Origin: Chamaelirium japonicum
Taxonomy: Eukaryota > Streptophyta > Magnoliopsida > Liliales > Melanthiaceae
DNA length: 64,000 bases
Assembly (NCBI GenBank): GCA_947650365.1
Contig: OX393551.1
Span: 6,852,501-6,916,500 of the forward strand
Direction: 5' to 3'
The position numbers were made by a program, and so were the translations under genes. A model generated the notes under the pieces. That model did not search any database and was not told where the DNA came from. It was given only the letters and a program-made list of their open reading frames with translations. Shown here one piece after another: positions 52,601 through 61,870 of this stretch (position 1 is the stretch's first letter; each line of letters starts with the position of its first letter).

Positions 52601-55600
52601 TTAAATTACTTATTGTCAGCTTTGAGATTCATGCATGCTAGATCTGATTCTCAACACCTTGACAGTATAATATAGTCTAGTAGTTATATATGTGCATATT
52701 AAGAACGAGAATAAAACAAAATAAACTACAATAAGTCCAAGAATAAGGTAGTGCAATTTCAAGGGGAATAATGTGATATGATGTAAGATCGGATGGCATA
52801 TAGTACTAAAATGATTGCTATACCAGCAATTCTTGGAGATCTAGAGGTAAACTACATGCGCATAGGAATACATGGTGGTGAAATGATAAGGTCCAAAAGG
52901 CAATCAAGAAAAGACGATCATGATTCAAGAAATAATAGAGAACAAATAACAATGAAGGCTTTGCAAGCTATAAAAGCTAAGAAGGATGCTAAAACCTAGT
53001 TAGCAAGGTGAAACTTGCAAGTGTTAAATGCTAAGAAGCACTGACACTAGTCCGGGGACACGATTACGACACTACACGAGTACGCCGACACGGCAAATCC
53101 TAAAAAAAGAGGACACGGGTACGGCAAAGACACAGCAAAATAAATTAATATTTTTTATTTGTATTTTATGTGTGTTCATAATTCATATATATTTCAATAA
53201 CCGAAAAAACCTCATAGAAAACAACTAAAATAAAATTTTAATGCATACTGAATCGCAACCATTAGTTACACCCAGCCCGATTGGTGAATCACATACAGCC
53301 CTAAATGGAATGGAAAAGAACGTCTGTGTTTCAGTTTTGGATTCAACCTATCTGAAAACTCAAAGGATCAGATAGGTTAAAACTAAAACTGAATCATAAC
53401 CGTCCGTTACAACCAGCCTGACAAGTGAATTATACTCAGACCCAAATGATAAGCAAAAGAACGGCTGCGATTCAATTTTGGCTTCAACCTATCTAATAGT
53501 CTAAGGCAACTTGTGACCCAACCTTATATCGAACAACTTGTCAACCCGCCGTGTCCGGTGCATGTCCAGCGAGTATCCGACTGTGTCCGGCTCCCGAAAG
53601 CACGTGGGACACGGCAATGCGTGTCCGACGAGTGTCGGTGTCTGACAAGTGTCCGACACGGGTACGGGAGGCCTGTGGAAGTGTTCGTGCTTCCTAGGTT
53701 AAATGACTTGGATGATAAGTGATGCAGTTTGGATTGATACCCTTTTATTATGGTTATATATTTATATCACTTTCTTTTAAAGACTTGTACTTGTTATATT
53801 AGAACAACAGATTCTGATCTTTAATCAGACGGTCGGATTATCTTTTGTAATCACCTAGGTGTGGAGGTTGTCCCTCCAAAATAATTAAATAAATAATAAG
53901 GTGTGTGTGTGTGTGTACCGTTGGTTAGGATGCTCGAACCCAACCCAAATCAACCTTCAAAACCTAAACCCAAAATCTAACCCGAAGTCCATTATTCACA
54001 GTTTTATGAACACTACTCGTGATATGGTTCATCCCCTCTTTCAACCTCTTTTATTTAAGTGATTCATTTCCCCCCTTCCACTTCATTTAATACCATCCAT
54101 TCCAGGCTAAGTTCTTTGAATCCTCCCAAGTCTAAATACATCCCTTTTTCATAAATGCTTCCTTGCCACAAGGTTCATTGAATCTTTCATAACCCCTCAT
54201 AAATTGAGATTCATCCTCCCTTCACTCTTCTTCCCATTAAAGCAAGTTCATCTTCCTTGATTATTGCTTCATTTATTTTTTCCCGAACTCCAAGATCCAT
54301 TCCTCATTATCCTTAGTCGGTTAGTCCCATTAAATACTCAGACCCCTTGAAACCCTATATAAACCCTCCTTTTCCACCATAGAAAGAAGGAAGTAGAGAT
54401 ATGATAAATTAACCATTTGGGTTGTAGAAGAAAATTGTCCACTTGATAATTTCTCACCTCATTCAGTAAAATTCGGTTATCATCTTTCTTCTAATCCCCA
54501 TCTTCTCGATCATCTTTTCTACCATATTCACGCAACTCCAATCTTTTATCAATCCGGTGGATTCCGGTGATTTATCTCCTCCCTACTGGTGGATGCCAGT
54601 TTATATTTTGTCTTGCTTCTTAACCCCGATCTTCTTTTCATCCCTCTTGTTTTCACCCCTCAATAGTATTAAAAAAATAAACCATGCCTTGTTAAATCTT
54701 GCCTCGAGAAACCCATATCCTACACTCATCAAGCATCAAAATCAGCAGCGCACACATCATTTTTATCATATATACGTAGTTTGTTTGGTGTTGGAACTGA
54801 TCTACATTAATATGCTAGGCTACGAAGAAGGCAATAATGAAATACACAAATTAGCTAGGACAAGGGAAATAGAAACTACAGAGATAAATCAAGTTAGGTC
54901 TATAAAGAGTAAGAATAAAACTATTCTTGTGAAAAAATGATGAGAAAGAGATAGAAAGGCTATTTTCAAAAATTATTTAATGAGAAAAGTAAGGATAAAA
55001 ATTTTCTGTTGAAAAATAATGAGATTAAATTGAGATAGAAAGGTTATTTTCAAAAATTATTTAATGAGAACTTCATAGAAAGAGTTCATTTAGAATAAGC
55101 ACATGCATAGTTGTCAAACGCACGTTTAGACATGCCTAGGCGACTTAGTGGCCGGAGATTGCCAAGGAGCTTAACCGATATGCATAAGGTGAGATCCTTG
55201 GCGCGCTATGCCACCTGGGTGCGCCTAAGAGCACTATAGTAGGTGTGTGCCTAATGTAGTGGCATGGATGAAGAACATCGGATCTCACCCAAGTGACCCG
55301 GGTGTCCAACCCAACCACTTAAATACCTAATAATTTAATAATTAATAAAAAATATAATAACACAATAAAATGTTTAAATATCAAACCTAACAAATGAGGT
55401 ATTGTTTTCATTATGATTTTCTTTTCATTGGTTGATAACTTCATGCATATTGCTTGCATATCAAGTTGATTGTGTGGTTATACCCTCGTTTTCTCATTCT
55501 ATATAAAGATTTAATACATTAGATGTAAATTCTTTGGTATGTCATCTCTGCTGAAATGCAGTTAATCATATATCAATATATCTCATTTTCCAATCCATGT

Positions 55601-58293
55601 GTTATTTTGTATCGCCCAGTCATTATATTAATGTTGTGTAGTCTGTTTATATAATGTTAATACATTTATTATGCATAGAGTTATCTACATAATATATCTA
55701 CATAGATATATATAAAATAAATAAGGCGGTACCTCGTCTTAGGACCTTAACGACTATGTTAACATGCATATCATTGTTCAATCAAAATAATCAAAATGAA
55801 GACGGATTTGAAAACAGCTAGAAAGGGTAAGGCGTTACACCCCCTAATGATCTACCAGTTAAAGTTGGAAATTTTACGAACGAAATGGCTTAAGCCGGTT
55901 GACCAATAAATCTAATGAAAATCTTCTAAATCTTATAAGTCACACCTTGGAGTTTTGGAACAGAGTAACGATTAAGAAAAGAGGCAAGAATTTCGAAGAA
56001 ACACATTCGAATTTATGCTAATAAGGACAATAATGAAGGCTGCTTTCTTATATCGAAATGACTAATGGGAAGATCTAGATAGCACAGAAAGAATGGACTT
56101 GATTGACTTAAAATAAAGCTTCTTTTGAGTTTCCCAAAAAGTAATTTAGTATGCATTAAGAAGGATATGGGTGCCTCAAGGTTATATTTAAAATTATTTA
56201 AGATAAGTACGAGGAGCAATTACAAGCATGAGAAGATGTATGGTGAAAATTGAGTTTTTTGGGTCTTCGCCAAGGGTCAACACTAACCCATATCTTCTTA
56301 CTCTTGTCACTAATGAATTTAATACGCGTATTTTAGAAGTAGCATGGTGTACGTTATTCCCAATTTCCCATACACTATAGTGTTAATTGATAAGACTTGG
56401 ATAGGGTCAAATACTAAATTGGAAATATGGAAGGAAGCTTTAGAAGATAAGGGTTGCAAAATTTGTAGACGTACAACATAGTATATCGAATGCAATTTAA
56501 TGGAAATTATAATGATAATAATGCCTTTGATGGTCAATAAACTCAATAACATGATGGTTTTTTGTGTCTTGGATCAATTATACAAAATAATAGGGAGATA
56601 AAGGACATACCCGAGAGGAATTGGTTGGCTGAAGTTGAGAGGAGCTAAGGGTGATAAACAATTGATGACTGGCTTTAATTTTAAAAGGCAAATTATACAA
56701 GACTATAGTAAGGTCTGCAACGTTTTATGGTTCAAAATGTTGTCGTAACAAGGGCTCTAGCACAAAAGATGGGCATGACAGAATTAGAATGTTGATGTAG
56801 ATGTGCGACAAAACTATGAGGGGTAGCATGAGGAGTATATCAAAGGAAGTGTAAGAGCTGCGCTAATTGAGAACAAAATGAAGGAAACAAAGGTATGGGC
56901 CGCCCTTACAACAAAAGCAGAGGTGACCCTAGTAGGAATAGGCCTATCAATTTGGCCCTTTGGAGAGGGTACCTTGCCCGACCCGGCCCTCCAAAGCCCT
57001 CTAAATCCCTGCGCGCCAAGGGCCTAAGGGTCGGGCCGGGCCCAATTTTTATAAGCCCTCCAAGATGAAGGCTAGGGCAGAGAACCTATGGCCCAGCCCT
57101 GCTAGGCCCTGCCCTCTATATACATAAATTATATAATATATATAATACTTATTACGGGGCTAAATCAATAGCTAAGTGGGACTAATTAGTAATTAATCGG
57201 TCACTCACTGTAACCCTATAAAAATTGGAGTTATCAAGTTTGGATATATTAGTATTAGAAGTATTGTATCTCATAAGACTTATAATACTTTTTAAATTGT
57301 ATTATCAGCCTCAAGCACGAATAAATGAGTGGGGTTTTAAATGAATGCCAAAAGCCTAAAGGCACTGGCATAAGAGTAGTTAGGAAAGAAAAAAAATTAA
57401 ACCCTTCATTAATGACCTAATTGAATAAATAGATATGTCGATAATCCTTATCTTCGTGATATCAACTTGGGCCTTGATTGGCCCTGGCCCAACCCTAGCT
57501 CTTGAAGGGCCGAGCTAGGGCCCATCATTTTTTGGCCCTGAGGGCTAGGACCGGGCTAGGGCTTACCTCGTAAAACAAAGGGCCGGGTCCGATTTGACCC
57601 CAACCCTACCCTGGCCCTGCCCTTTGACAGGACTAAGTAGGAAGAGGGTCTTCGATTACTGTGGAGGTCAAGAAATAGGGGAAGGCCTAGATAACATTGA
57701 TGGGATTAGTTAAAAAGATATGGAAAAACTTGCAGTGACAAACAGAGTTTGATCTTAACAAGAATGGCCGACGAAGAAGAATTCATAAAGTCGACCTAAA
57801 ATAGATGGACAAGGCACACAGCATTACTACCTAGTGAGTCTTTGTAGAACATGACTACCATCTACTTCTACAAAATAAGAAAAGAAAAACTCAAAATAAA
57901 AAGAATCTCTGGAAGAGCAGATTTCACATCAATGCATTCCCAATATGCTGAAGAAGAGAAATAAACTAAAATCTGCAAGATCTGTGAAGGAGAAGAAGAC
58001 GAAGAAGAACTGGAAGGAACCTGGGGGCGAGGTCTCATGGTCGCAGACATACACCCGCATCCCACCCTGCACACGAGATCAAAAAACATAAACCTAGATG
58101 GAGATTTGAATTTATTGCAAGAAAAACTACGTGGAGATGTGGAGAGATGGGGGGAGGAGGGGACGGGGATCAGGAGCTAGGGTTTAGGCTTCGGGAAGGG
58201 AAGAGAAGTTACCGGATTGGAGGAGAGGACGGTGGCGGAGAGGAGGCCGCGAGAGGGGAGGTTGGAGAGGTACTTGGATGCTCCTCCCGCCAT
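32615..58293 (-). CDS. SAP-domain protein, six exons over 25.7 kb
   Basis: The spliced CDS joins 58293-58213, 58066-58021, 45927-45816, 35688-35612, 32867-32764 and 32644-32615: 450 bases, 149 residues plus stop. All five introns are GT-AG and the phases agree at every junction. The protein starts MAGGASKYLSNLPSRGLLSA. A conserved block follows (GGMRVYVCDHETSPPEEQ, then IKTNTTNILIRAL), then a basic Ser/Thr/Arg linker. The C-terminus is a SAP domain at about residues 119-148 (LRALLKQRGLSQKGRKDELI), a helix-turn-helix fold that binds DNA or RNA in nuclear proteins. The target and process are not known to me. Introns are 146, 12093, 10127, 2744 and 119 bp. No disabling change is visible. Confidence 0.9.
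32764..32867 (-). CDS. SAP gene exon 5 (residues 106-140)
   Basis: Acceptor aattacag|AGC and donor AAAG|gtaag. Carries most of the SAP domain (MTVERLRALLKQRGLSQKGR). Confidence 0.92.
33357..33860. repeat. decayed element of AAACCGAACC/GGTCGGTTT words
   Basis: The left end TTAGGGGTGTGCATCGGTTCG is typical of short TIR elements, and the interior repeats cggttt/aaaccg words in both orientations. The right terminus is not recognisable, so the copy is probably truncated. Confidence 0.45.
34080..34404 (+). mobile_element. 3' fragment of a LINE retrotransposon
   Basis: A 62-residue open stretch (34146-34334) begins MWKERNRILFEGSCSSSEEA. WKERN-R-F is the C-terminal signature of plant L1-type LINE reverse transcriptase proteins. 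A short 3' UTR and an A-run (34397-34404) follow, as expected of a 5'-truncated LINE. Target-site duplication not resolved. Confidence 0.65.
34715..34905. repeat. three-copy direct repeat of about 70 bp
   Basis: ctaccatgtctcattttRgccttcactRRcaNcacagcat occurs three times with small differences. Confidence 0.85.
35612..35688 (-). CDS. SAP gene exon 4 (residues 80-106)
   Basis: Acceptor tttgccag|ACC and donor CAAG|gtatg. Encodes the Arg/Ser/Thr-rich linker RPAVRTRSRTPAKRANTASA and six more residues. Confidence 0.9.
36620..36960. repeat. LTR-like fragment
   Basis: Words such as ttttcacgtgaaaatcccgaaggaaaaaaccacg resemble the conserved part of many plant LTRs (aacgtggaaaaccc...aaaaaccacgg). No boundaries or coding part found. 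Confidence 0.35.
36990..38430. repeat. 1.44-kb imperfect inverted repeat, two arms of about 715 bp
   Basis: The left arm (36990-37705) and right arm (about 37715-38430) are inverted copies meeting at atgctgatttgtgttgaaatttcagcat. Both arms carry the same coding-like scrap, read inward: FGPSGSGSEPDPSVGGYSG on the left and FRWMTSEEELTWTSDDE then stop on the right, the latter copy being less damaged. The scrap looks like the acidic C-terminus of a transposase-type protein but I cannot name it. A transcript through both arms would fold into long double-stranded RNA. Confidence 0.85.
38550..38810. repeat. degenerate element of TATCGGCT/GTATCG words
   Basis: Word-rich interior (ggttcgtatcagc, ccgagtcggccgatat) in both orientations ending near ttttaaaaacttggc. 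No exact termini or TSD found. Confidence 0.4.
38811..39810 (+). repeat. copia-type internal end with polypurine tract
   Basis: The stretch ends ttgccaaagggggagattgtaggtc (39781-39805), the usual junction of internal region, polypurine tract and 3' LTR start in Sirevirus-type copia elements. No polymerase motifs remain upstream. The LTR is not delimited. Confidence 0.4.
41195..41860. repeat. third, partial copy of the inverted-repeat arm family
   Basis: Shares cttaaatttaaattttc, aaatttcgaaatt and gaaatcgaaatctcaaacc-type words with the arms of the 36990-38430 inverted repeat, diverged. Confidence 0.5.
42065..42350. repeat. degenerate element of TTCGGCC/GATTCGG words
   Basis: Words such as attcggccatttcag, ccgaatcagcaattcggcc and gttcgattcggatcgatcgg recur in both orientations. 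Termini not resolved. Confidence 0.4.
43021..43743. mobile_element. hAT-type non-autonomous element with exact 8-bp TSD
   Basis: The termini CTGGCATACACCGATAC and GTATCAGTGCTTCCTAG are diverged inverted repeats, and the duplication tcatatac is perfect (43013-43020 and 43744-43751). The interior consists of GATACG/CGTATC words (e.g. ggggatacggggccgatacg) plus a (TA)16 at 43604-43635. No transposase. Confidence 0.88.
44160..44265. repeat. tandem duplication, unit about 47 bp
   Basis: gcaagttaagcaggNNgcttatggtgaggaaNaagggtcRagct occurs twice. Confidence 0.8.
44352..44822. mobile_element. MITE-like element with short TIRs
   Basis: CATTGTTCTAAAAAGCG at the left pairs with CGCTTTTTAAAACATTG at the right. 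The interior has repeated gcaccttcgg-poor, low-complexity DNA with no ORF. The target-site duplication is unclear. Confidence 0.55.
45816..45927 (-). CDS. SAP gene exon 3 (residues 43-80)
   Basis: Acceptor tttatttag|AGG and donor AAGAG|gtact. Encodes EQLIKTNTTNILIRALEMNK and a basic tail. It is isolated between two introns of more than 10 kb. Confidence 0.9.
46543..46890 (-). pseudogene. copia RNase H C-terminal fragment with polypurine tract
   Basis: Minus-strand motifs FHCDNQSAIQIISNPVFHER and DAQFADLFTKS belong to copia RNase H and its tail, now in different frames. A GAGTGGGGC tract (46552-46560) and TGTTAGAG (3' LTR start at 46551) follow. Everything upstream in pol is lost. Confidence 0.85.
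47075..47461. mobile_element. (TA)n-associated repeat family B, copy 3
   Basis: Flanked on both sides by short TA runs. Diverged inverted ends (cctagactcaggtgtagc...tggtgttt / aacgccattgagg...gctacgccagggtccaag) enclose the family words gaggatgatcac and ttttagaatttgctaatttttgg in both orientations. Confidence 0.7.
48137..48736 (+). repeat. 5' LTR (600 bp)
   Basis: Starts TGATGCGGGAGCAG and ends CTGCGTCA. AT-rich upstream part with ttcggaataaaatattaat repeats; GC-rich end. Confidence 0.95.
48741..48752 (+). other. primer-binding site, initiator-Met tRNA
   Basis: TGGTATCAGAGC, four bases inside the 5' LTR. Confidence 0.92.
48936..49796 (+). CDS. ORF of the non-autonomous LTR element, unknown function
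   Basis: A 286-residue frame starts MFHQTVIFAQLMDWVKTLGL and reads into the 3' LTR, where it stops. The N-terminal 90 residues look helical and include an EERIDDVMQLISEIEQEATI stretch that could be coiled coil. The rest is Pro/Ser/Leu-rich. It has no zinc knuckle, protease, integrase or reverse transcriptase motif. It may be a gag-like remnant or captured sequence; I do not recognise it. The frame has no stop despite occupying most of the internal region, consistent with youth or selection. Confidence 0.5.
   Translation: MFHQTVIFAQLMDWVKTLGLKLYPSTSGDFIYVWRIKDRARELSMPTDPFVQWFLHQGGSVEERIDDVMQLISEIEQEATIIQRRRVRASVRPPSVVLSLARAPPAPVVPPPAVPPMEIPEDIPHLDEFPSSAVDDLLPATVPPVESSLSTASSVDLLSLLLPPVEHSFPAEPLSGVDFNTLVPTVDFLGLDLPPSARVLLQFHLCVPSSGPDYFSHYSNMLLVWDPRSNCLMARHPLQGLHHQLLTLPPAWASQNSRSSSFVAEEFDAGADSTSTRFETCTHLET
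49736..50335 (+). repeat. 3' LTR (600 bp)
   Basis: Same length as the 5' LTR. The visible differences (ccgatg to ctgatg, atcgga to atcaga, gcgtca to gcatca) are all CpG transitions. Confidence 0.95.
52330..52660 (-). repeat. diverged LTR relative of the 48137 element, opposite strand
   Basis: On the minus strand it begins TGTTGAGAATCAGATC and has attttcggaattaat, cagaataaaatattaat and tccgaataaaatatt words in the same order as the 600-bp LTR. Its partner LTR was not found, so it may be a solo or truncated LTR. Confidence 0.5.
53031..53697. mobile_element. hAT-type non-autonomous element with exact 8-bp TSD
   Basis: The termini CTAAGAAGCAC and GTGCTTCCTAG differ at one position, and the duplication gttaaatg is perfect (53023-53030 and 53698-53705). 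GACACGG/CCGTGTC words fill both ends. A central direct repeat (gaatcRcaaccRttNgttacaNccagcc at about 53250 and 53390) is present. No transposase. Confidence 0.9.
55109..55761. mobile_element. probable hAT-type non-autonomous element
   Basis: The 8-mer acatgcat flanks the stretch (55101-55108 and 55762-55769). Near the ends ATAGTTGTCAAACG and the reverse complement of CTTAACGACTAT pair imperfectly but are offset by a few bases, so exact termini are uncertain. The interior has gcctaggcgac/cgcctaag words near the left end. Confidence 0.55.
56939..57635. mobile_element. hAT-type non-autonomous element with exact 8-bp TSD
   Basis: The termini TAGGCCTATCAA and TTGACAGGACTA are diverged inverted repeats, and the duplication agtaggaa is perfect (56931-56938 and 57636-57643). 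GGGCCGGGCCC/CCCTGGCCC words occupy both ends around an AT-rich centre. No transposase. Confidence 0.9.
58021..58066 (-). CDS. SAP gene exon 2 (residues 28-43)
   Basis: Acceptor tgtgcag|GGT and donor CCAG|gttcc. Encodes GGMRVYVCDHETSPP plus one base of the next codon. Confidence 0.9.
58213..58293 (-). CDS. SAP gene exon 1 (residues 1-27)
   Basis: ATG at 58293-58291 follows a GC-rich 5' UTR. It encodes MAGGASKYLSNLPSRGLLSA and seven more residues, ending at CCG|gtaact (phase 0). The start is chosen because this N-terminus is the conserved one. Confidence 0.92.
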
Positions 58294-58430
58294 TGATCGG
58301 GGACGCTCAGATTGCGGCGGTACCTTTCGGCGAGGACTGGGAAGCGGAACCTTCTGCTGCCTCGACCCGAGTTTTCTTAAAAAACCGTGGGTCTTCAACG
58401 GTGCCGCGTTCATTAATTTCCCCCCACTTA
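58294..58430 (-). promoter_or_regulatory. 5' UTR and core promoter region of the SAP gene
   Basis: A GC-rich stretch of about 140 bp between the ATG and the repeat array at about 58440. No clear TATA box is visible. The regulatory region, if longer, must lie within or beyond repetitive DNA. Confidence 0.45.
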
Positions 58431-58439
58431 GGCCTCGTT

Positions 58440-59486
58440 TGGTAGGAAATGTGTTACGCTGTCAAGAAACTCAATGCCCGTATGTGCTTGATGCACATAA
58501 TTTGGTAAAAAACCATCATAACTATTTGAAGAAGCGTGAAATCTAAAGTAAGTGTAATTCATTTATTAGAAAGAAAAATTAACATTAAATAATCATTAAA
58601 TATTATTTAATAAAAATTTATTATCTTTATGGTAGGTTTTTAATGGATTTAAAAAAGAGCCGTGTTCACAAACGAAAGAAGAATTCTAACTCTTTAAAAA
58701 CGTCCATGTATCACAACACAAGAATGGCTTCCGTTTTAGTATATACTAGTAAGAAACCCGGACAATACCTGAATATGCATGATGCACGCCATTTGGTAAA
58801 GACGACATCACAAATGTTCCTGAAGTGAGTGTGATTCACTTGTGAGAGAGAGAGAAATAGTGTGTGAGATTAACATCAAATGACCATTAAATGCCATTGA
58901 ATGAAAATTTGTCATCTTTATGGTAGGTTTTTAAATGGATTTAAAAAAGAGTGACGTTCATACACGGAAGAATAATTCTAGCACTTTTAAAGACGCTCAC
59001 GTGTCACAACACGGGAGAGAGGCTTCTATTTTAGTATAGATACTAGTAAGAAACTCGGGCAATGCCTGAATGTGCTTGATGCACGCCATTTGGCAAAGAC
59101 GACATCACAACTGTTCAAAGAAGTATGAAATCTACAGTGAGTGTGATTCACTTGTTAGAGAGAGAGAGAGAGAGAGATTAACATCAAATGACCATTAAAT
59201 GCCATTGAATAAAAATTTATCATCTTTATCATAGATTTTTAAATGGATTTAAAAGAGAGCCACGTTCACACACGGAAGAAGAATTCTAACTCTTTAAAAG
59301 ACGTCCACGTGTCACAACACGGGAGAGAGACTTCCATTTTAGTATATAGTATAGATATAGATACTAGTAAGAAACCTAGGCAATGCTCGGATGAGCTTGA
59401 TGCATGCCATTTGGTACAGACAACATCGCAACTATTCGAAGAAGTGTGAAATATAAAATGACTGATTCACTTTATTAGATGTAGTG
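58440..59486 (+). repeat. array of about 300-bp units, left part
   Basis: Units begin near caatgcccgtatgtgcttgatgca and recur at about 58480, 58775, 59070 and 59391. Each contains a gagtgtgattcactt(g/a)tt(a)gagaga tract, taacatcaaatgaccattaaat, atctttatggtaggtttttaa, acgtgtcacaacacggga and ttttagtatagatactagtaag. The fourth unit is split by the LTR element at 59487. Confidence 0.85.
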
Positions 59487-59630
59487 TGTTAGTATCGTAT
59501 TAGTCCCACCTCGGTTGTGGTAGCGTAATGGTGTGAGTTCTCTCTCTATATAAAGAGAGGTAGTCTTATGTAATGAAAAGAGAGATCAATGAGATAATAC
59601 ACTATTCTCTCTCCCCCTCTCTTCGTAACA
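59487..59630 (+). repeat. LTR (144 bp) related to the gag-less copia LTR
   Basis: TGTTAGTAT...tcccacctcggttgtggta...gtcttatgtaatg...cttcgtaaca matches the minus-strand reading of 19626-19781 with many substitutions. Confidence 0.85.
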
Positions 59631-59643
59631 TGGTATCAGAGCC
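59631..59643 (+). other. primer-binding site, initiator-Met tRNA
   Basis: TGGTATCAGAGCC directly after the LTR. Confidence 0.9.
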
Positions 59644-59879
59644 AACCCCCGCCTAGGTTTTGACGCTCTCCTCTCCGGCCTCGGCCTCCTCGGTCGTCGT
59701 CGACGACATCGAGGAGGCCGGGAAGAAAATAAATTTTTTTTTTTTTCGTCTCTTGCGGGCTCTTGAGAGGTCCCGGCCCCGTCTCCTGCTCCGGGTGCTC
59801 ACCCGGTCCTCCGCCTTCTGCCGCTTCTACTCCTGGATACCCTCCTCCGCCGCCGCCGAAGCCGCCGCCGCCGCCGTCT

Positions 59880-60045
59880 GATCGCTGTTCTTTGAGCCAG
59901 CGTTGCCGGCGTGAGCCAGCTCCTGCGCGTGGATCTTCTCGGTCAAGGAGAACACTTAGGAGCGGAGGCGGTCGTTGTCCTTCAAGAGGGCGCCGTGCTC
60001 GGCGACGAGCTCGTCGTACGACGCCGGCGTGGCCTGCTGCCCCGT
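59880..60045 (-). pseudogene. captured leucine-zipper gene fragment (HD-Zip I-like)
   Basis: On the minus strand one frame reads SYDELVAEHGALLKDNDRLR, a stop (TAA at 59958-59956), then VFSLTEKIHAQEL. The heptad spacing of Leu and the NDRLR...SLTEK pattern match the zipper of class I homeodomain-leucine zipper transcription factors. The homeodomain itself is absent. Codons are GC-rich, as in monocot genes. Another coiled-coil source is possible. It lies antisense inside the LTR element, so it was probably captured by it. Confidence 0.55.
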
Positions 60046-61380
60046 GGCGCGCCCGAGGGGCAGGGGGGTGGCTGGGATTCACACCCTCGACGGAAGCGGC
60101 CGCTGCGCCACCGGAGACGGCGTTCGGGTCGCCAAGGAACTGCTGCATGGGGAGCTTCGGGAGCCGGGGGCTGTGCAAACCCACCTCCTACTCGCGGCTG
60201 TTCAAGGTGGCGTGCCCCCGCGCCGGCCCGCCTGAAGACCGATGGAAGCCGACCCGCCTGAAGACCCCGCGCCGGCCGGATCTCCCGCGCCACCGGGCCC
60301 GCCGGCCCCGCCGTACCCTGCGCCCGCGCCGAGCCGCTGCTGGCGCCCGGATCTCTCTCTCCCGTCTTCGACTCTCTCGCTCTCTCCCGGACTTCTCTCT
60401 CTTCGATCCGAATTTCTCTCAGATCCGGATCTCTCGCTCTCCCACCTCTCGTCTCTCTCTCGTTTTCCTCTTTCCTTATCTACTCTCTCTCTCTCTCATC
60501 CGACGGCATCCTGTGTCCCTTTTCTAAGTGCTTTAGTGTGTTCCCTGGGTGTCCCTCTTCTCAGAAAACCAGAATCTTGTGTGTGTGTTAGTATCCCTTG
60601 CCTTAGTTGGAGTTCTGATGGGATCCGATGCTTTAGTGCTGGTATGATCGCACCCGTTGACGGTGATGTCCCGGTGGTGTCCCGTTGACATGAACCCACG
60701 AAGGGGGAGGGTCGGACCCACCCTTTGAAAATCTCTCCCCCTCTCCGGATTGATCACAACCGTCCATCATCCAGATCCTCCCTCTCATCCGACCAACTCT
60801 CTTCTTACACCGTCCCTTGCCGTCTGAGCGCATCCTGTCCTCCGACCCTGGCCGTGTGCGTACTCTCTCTATATAAATGATCCTAGCCATCCGATTTGCA
60901 TCGGATGGCTGTGTTTTTTGATTTGCTGCACTTGTGCGTTACACCAGACTGCCGTCTATGATCTGCTGCATCCGACCCGACACGGCCCTCTGCACCCGAT
61001 CCAACCCTCTTTTACTTGGCCCTTTGAGCCGCCCGGATCCTGTGCTCATAGCATCTCGCCACCCGATCCGGCCCTTCCGTACCTGACCGGTTCATCGCAT
61101 TTTCGCCTTGCGCTCTGATCTATTGTGCTCTCTCTGCGGCCCTGCGCTCGAGCTACTGCTCCTCCTTCGGCTCCAGCCCGCGCCCATCGGTCTTGCTGGC
61201 TGCCGAAGCCCTAAGCCGTTTGATCCGACCGCCTTGGCGTCCTGCGCCTGCCGTCCGCTGCACCTTGCGCTTTGTCAGCCTGCCTTGCACCCTGTGCCTT
61301 TGCGCTTTGTCGATTCGTCTGTCCCATCACCTCGTTCTGTGCCCTTGCGCCTTGGTATTTTTGCGCTCTGCGCTCTACCG
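60046..61380. other. GC-rich interior of the LTR element, no gene called
   Basis: Open frames of 60-250 codons are Pro/Arg/Ser-rich and have no motifs. CTCTC-rich stretches (60350-60500) and ccgatccgg-type words suggest patchwork of captured DNA. Confidence 0.45.
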
Positions 61381-61389
61381 ATCTGCATT

Positions 61390-61870
61390 GCGGCTTTTGA
61401 TCCTCTCTAGTTCCGATCACAGTTATTTTGTGTCGGCTTTTGGATCCTTTCTCGTTCCGGTCACACTTGTCTTGTGCCGGCTTTTAGATCCTCTTTAGTT
61501 CCGGTCACACTTGTTTTGTGCCGACTTTTGGATCTTTTCTCGTTCCGGTCACACTTGTCTTGTGCCGGCTTTTAGATCCTCTTTAGTTCCGGTCACACTT
61601 GTTTTGTGTCGGCGTTTGGATCCTTTCTCGTTCCGGTCACACTTGTCTTGTGCCGGCTTTTAGATCCTCTTTAGTTCCGGTCACACTTGTTTTGTGCCGG
61701 CTTTTGGATCCTTTCTCGTTCCGGTCACACTTGTCTTGTGTCGGCTTTTGATCCTCTCTAGTTCCGATCACACTTGTTTTGTGTCGGCTTTTGGATCCTT
61801 TCTTGTTCCGGTCATACTTACTTGTGCCGGCTTTTGGATCCACTCTTGTTCCGGTCATTCTTGCGCCGGC
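61390..61870. repeat. 44-bp tandem repeat with alternating subtypes
   Basis: About 11 units of gccggcttttNgatcctttctcgttccggtcacacttgt. Two variants (ggatcctttctcgttcc and agatcctctttagttcc) alternate, giving an 88-bp higher-order period. The period is not a multiple of three. Confidence 0.92.

Larger units (their letters stand above)
45928..58020 (-). other. SAP gene intron 2 (12.1 kb), transposon-bearing
   Basis: Contains a copia fragment, repeat B, a young non-autonomous LTR element, its diverged relative and several hAT-type elements, listed separately. Stretches 50340-52330 and 53710-55100 hold AT-rich DNA with transposon-like leader words but nothing I can name. No further exon was found. 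Confidence 0.85.

Noticed and set aside
59763..60527. 254-codon Pro/Arg-rich frame as a gene
   Set aside because: GC-rich low complexity in the interior of an LTR element, overlapping an antisense captured fragment; no domain.
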